Assembly: GCA_946482545.1 (NCBI GenBank)
Contig: CAMLRX010000032.1
Location: 1 to 41,399 of the forward strand
Length of the DNA: 41,399 nucleotides
Direction of reading: 5' to 3'
From: an uncultured Flavihumibacter sp.
GTDB taxonomy: Bacteria; Bacteroidota; Bacteroidia; Chitinophagales; Chitinophagaceae
The notes under the pieces are model-generated. The model was given only the letters and a program-made list of their open reading frames with translations. It ran no database searches and was not told the DNA's origin. Position numbers and translations under genes: made by a program. Shown here piece after piece: positions 39,964 through 41,399 of this stretch (position 1 is the first letter of the stretch; each line of letters begins with the position of its first letter).

Positions 39964-39970
39964 CACCTGG

Positions 39971-40399
39971 ATGAAAGTTTCCGAGACAAAATATTGCGAG
40001 TGCATGTACTTCGCTTCCGGCGCCCTGGCGCGGAAAGTGGAGAAGCTGGCCATGGAATGCTGGAAGCCTGTGGGGCTTTCTCCCAGCCACGCCTACCTCC
40101 TGCTCCTTGTGCTGGATAAGCCAGGGGTTCAGCCCAACCACCTCAGCGTGCAATTACAACTTACCCCAAGTACCATTACCAGGCTCATCGAAAAACTGGA
40201 GGAAAAAAAGCTGGTGACCCGTACCAATGAGGGCAAGAATACCAGTGTTTTTCCCACGGAAGAAGCGGTGAAAATGCTGCCGCTGATGAAAGCATGCCGG
40301 CAACAATTCCACGACAGGCAGGCCATCGCCATGAACAATGCCGCCTGTGGCGAACTTCCAGGTACCATGAACCGGCTTTCTGAAGAACTGGGTAAATAG
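39971..40399 (+). CDS. MarR-family transcriptional regulator
   Basis: A 142-residue winged-helix regulator. Core: [88 protein letters not shown], with the recognition helix [18 protein letters not shown] and the wing GKNTSVFPT, the MarR hallmark. Three N-terminal cysteines (Cys9, Cys11, Cys30) are unusual and may allow redox or electrophile sensing as in OhrR-type members; this is inference. The ATG at 39971 is set by the promoter and the family's usual N-terminus. It is followed, after 62 bp, by an aldo/keto reductase gene, a common target of electrophile-sensing MarR proteins. Divergent from ruvB. Confidence 0.88.
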   Translation: MKVSETKYCECMYFASGALARKVEKLAMECWKPVGLSPSHAYLLLLVLDKPGVQPNHLSVQLQLTPSTITRLIEKLEEKKLVTRTNEGKNTSVFPTEEAVKMLPLMKACRQQFHDRQAIAMNNAACGELPGTMNRLSEELGK

Positions 40400-40461
40400 T
40401 TTTCCATTCGGAGAAGAACAACCCCTCCGTTCCACTGTTATTCCATTATAATCATATCAAT

Positions 40462-41399
40462 ATGCAATACAAATTATTGGGAAAATCCGGACTGAAAGTT
40501 TCTGAACTGTGCCTGGGGACTATGGGTTTCGGTCCCGGACAAGCCTGGAGCATCGACAAAGCCGCATCATTCTCTATCCTGGAAAAATTCGCGGAGGTCG
40601 GCGGTAATTTCCTGGATACAGCCAATCGTTATACCAACGGAGAAAGCGAAAAGATCATCGGCGAATTTATTGCCCGCGACCGTGACCAGTTTGTGGTGGC
40701 CACCAAATATTCACTTTACGACAATACCACCAACGTAAATGCCTCCGGCAATAACCGGAAGAACATGATGCGTAGCGTGGACGCGAGTTTGAAGCGACTG
40801 AACACTGATTTTATCGACCTGCTCTACCTCCACATCTGGGATAGCCTTACGCCCGTAGATGAAGTGATGCGCGGTCTGGACGATCTCGTTCGGATGGGTA
40901 AAGTAAATTATATCGGCATCAGCGACACACCTGCCTGGGTAATCGCGCAAGCCAATACCATGGCGGAACTGATGGGCTGGAGTAAGTTCGTGGGTTTACA
41001 GGTGGAGTACAGTTTACTGCAACGCGCACCTGAAAGAGAATTGTTGCCGATGGCGAAAAATTTTGGTCTTACGTTATTGCCCTGGGCGCCATTGGCGGGA
41101 GGGGCGCTCACCGGCAAATACCTTAAAGGCGATCCAGGTCGCATCAAAGAAGGAAGCAAACGGCTGAATGAAAGAAGTGTCGCCATCACGCAGGAAGTAA
41201 TGGCCATTGCTGAAGAATTGGGCGTAGAGCCCGCACATGTTGCCCTCCGCTGGACGATGCAGCAGGGCATTTCGTGTATTCCCATTGCAGGGGCTACGAA
41301 GTTGCATCAGTTGGAACAGAATCTTGGTGTGCTGAACGTAGTGCTTTCTCCGGAGCAGTTGGATCGGCTCGATAAAGTTAGTGCGATAGATATGGGTTT
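40462..41399 (+). CDS. Aldo/keto reductase, C-terminus cut by window edge
   Basis: 312 residues are present without a stop, so only a short tail is missing (family about 320-330). It is a soluble NADPH-dependent reductase with a TIM barrel. The catalytic tetrad is visible: Asp52 and Tyr57 (LDTANRY), Lys82 (VATKYS) and His124 (LLYLHIWD). GKVNYIGISDTPAW, QVEYSLLQRAPERELLPMAKNFGLTLLPWAPLAGGALTGKY and the NADP-binding end CIPIAGATKLHQLEQNLGVL are typical of the YajO/IolS-like branch, which reduces small aldehydes and ketones. It follows the MarR regulator by 62 bp on the same strand and may be regulated by it. No clear -7 box precedes it, so it may be read from the MarR promoter. Confidence 0.92.
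   Translation, partial: MQYKLLGKSGLKVSELCLGTMGFGPGQAWSIDKAASFSILEKFAEVGGNFLDTANRYTNGESEKIIGEFIARDRDQFVVATKYSLYDNTTNVNASGNNRKNMMRSVDASLKRLNTDFIDLLYLHIWDSLTPVDEVMRGLDDLVRMGKVNYIGISDTPAWVIAQANTMAELMGWSKFVGLQVEYSLLQRAPERELLPMAKNFGLTLLPWAPLAGGALTGKYLKGDPGRIKEGSKRLNERSVAITQEVMAIAEELGVEPAHVALRWTMQQGISCIPIAGATKLHQLEQNLGVLNVVLSPEQLDRLDKVSAIDMG

Overview
The window looks like chromosomal DNA from the phylum Bacteroidota, most likely a member of the Chitinophagaceae or a close relative (genus-level placement is inference). The evidence is a SusC/SusD pair, a type IX secretion (type B) C-terminal domain on a giant PKD-repeat protein, GH26 and GH97 glycosidases, many lipoprotein signals, Bacteroidota-type -7 boxes (TAnnTTTG) before many genes, and few Shine-Dalgarno-like sites. 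I see no rRNA, tRNA, CRISPR array, transposase or phage gene; it reads as ordinary chromosome with several accessory modules.

Layout. 1-772: end of a SpoIIAA-like protein and a VOC/PhnB-like protein. 878-7100: a small glycan-use locus with a lipoprotein GH26 (mannanase-like) followed by susC and susD; two adjacent perfect palindromes lie upstream of susC, and a strong terminator closes the locus. 7317-8237 (-): an orphan lipoprotein. 8369-14297: a heavy-metal efflux operon, made of a small exported protein, a CzcC/CusC-like outer membrane factor, a CzcB/CusB-like adaptor and a CzcA-like RND pump whose TM4 motif points to divalent cations. 14468-15757: acetyl-CoA hydrolase/CoA-transferase. 15789-20569: a 19-codon ORF that overlaps the GTG start of a 1574-residue PKD-repeat T9SS substrate. 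20648-23658: an exported M48 metalloprotease and an exported protein of unknown function. 23899-24756: a 3-hydroxyisobutyrate dehydrogenase-like enzyme. 24853-25299 (-): a small exported protein.

26284-35289 holds the most interesting block. A divergent XRE-type regulator faces five co-directional genes: a YbjN/Tir-chaperone-like protein, a PspA/IM30 protein, a three-TM protein with an Asp-rich loop and an NfeD/YqiJ-like OB domain, a long flotillin, and a 1614-residue AAA+ protein of the 'DNA repair ATPase' (DUF3686) type. I infer a membrane-stress machine in which PspA and flotillin act on the membrane with a dedicated large ATPase.

35356-37290: a GH97 glycosidase with the residue pattern of the retaining subfamily. 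37311-38492 (-): an Rrf2 regulator with three cysteines, a group III truncated haemoglobin and a cupin, probably a nitric-oxide or oxygen response operon, with an AT-rich inverted repeat over the regulator's own promoter. 38523-38886: non-coding DNA rich in imperfect repeats, part of which recurs at 30288-30377. 38887-39915 (-): ruvB, divergent from a MarR-type regulator (39971-40399) through a 55-bp gap that holds two interleaved promoters. 40462-end: an aldo/keto reductase cut by the window edge.
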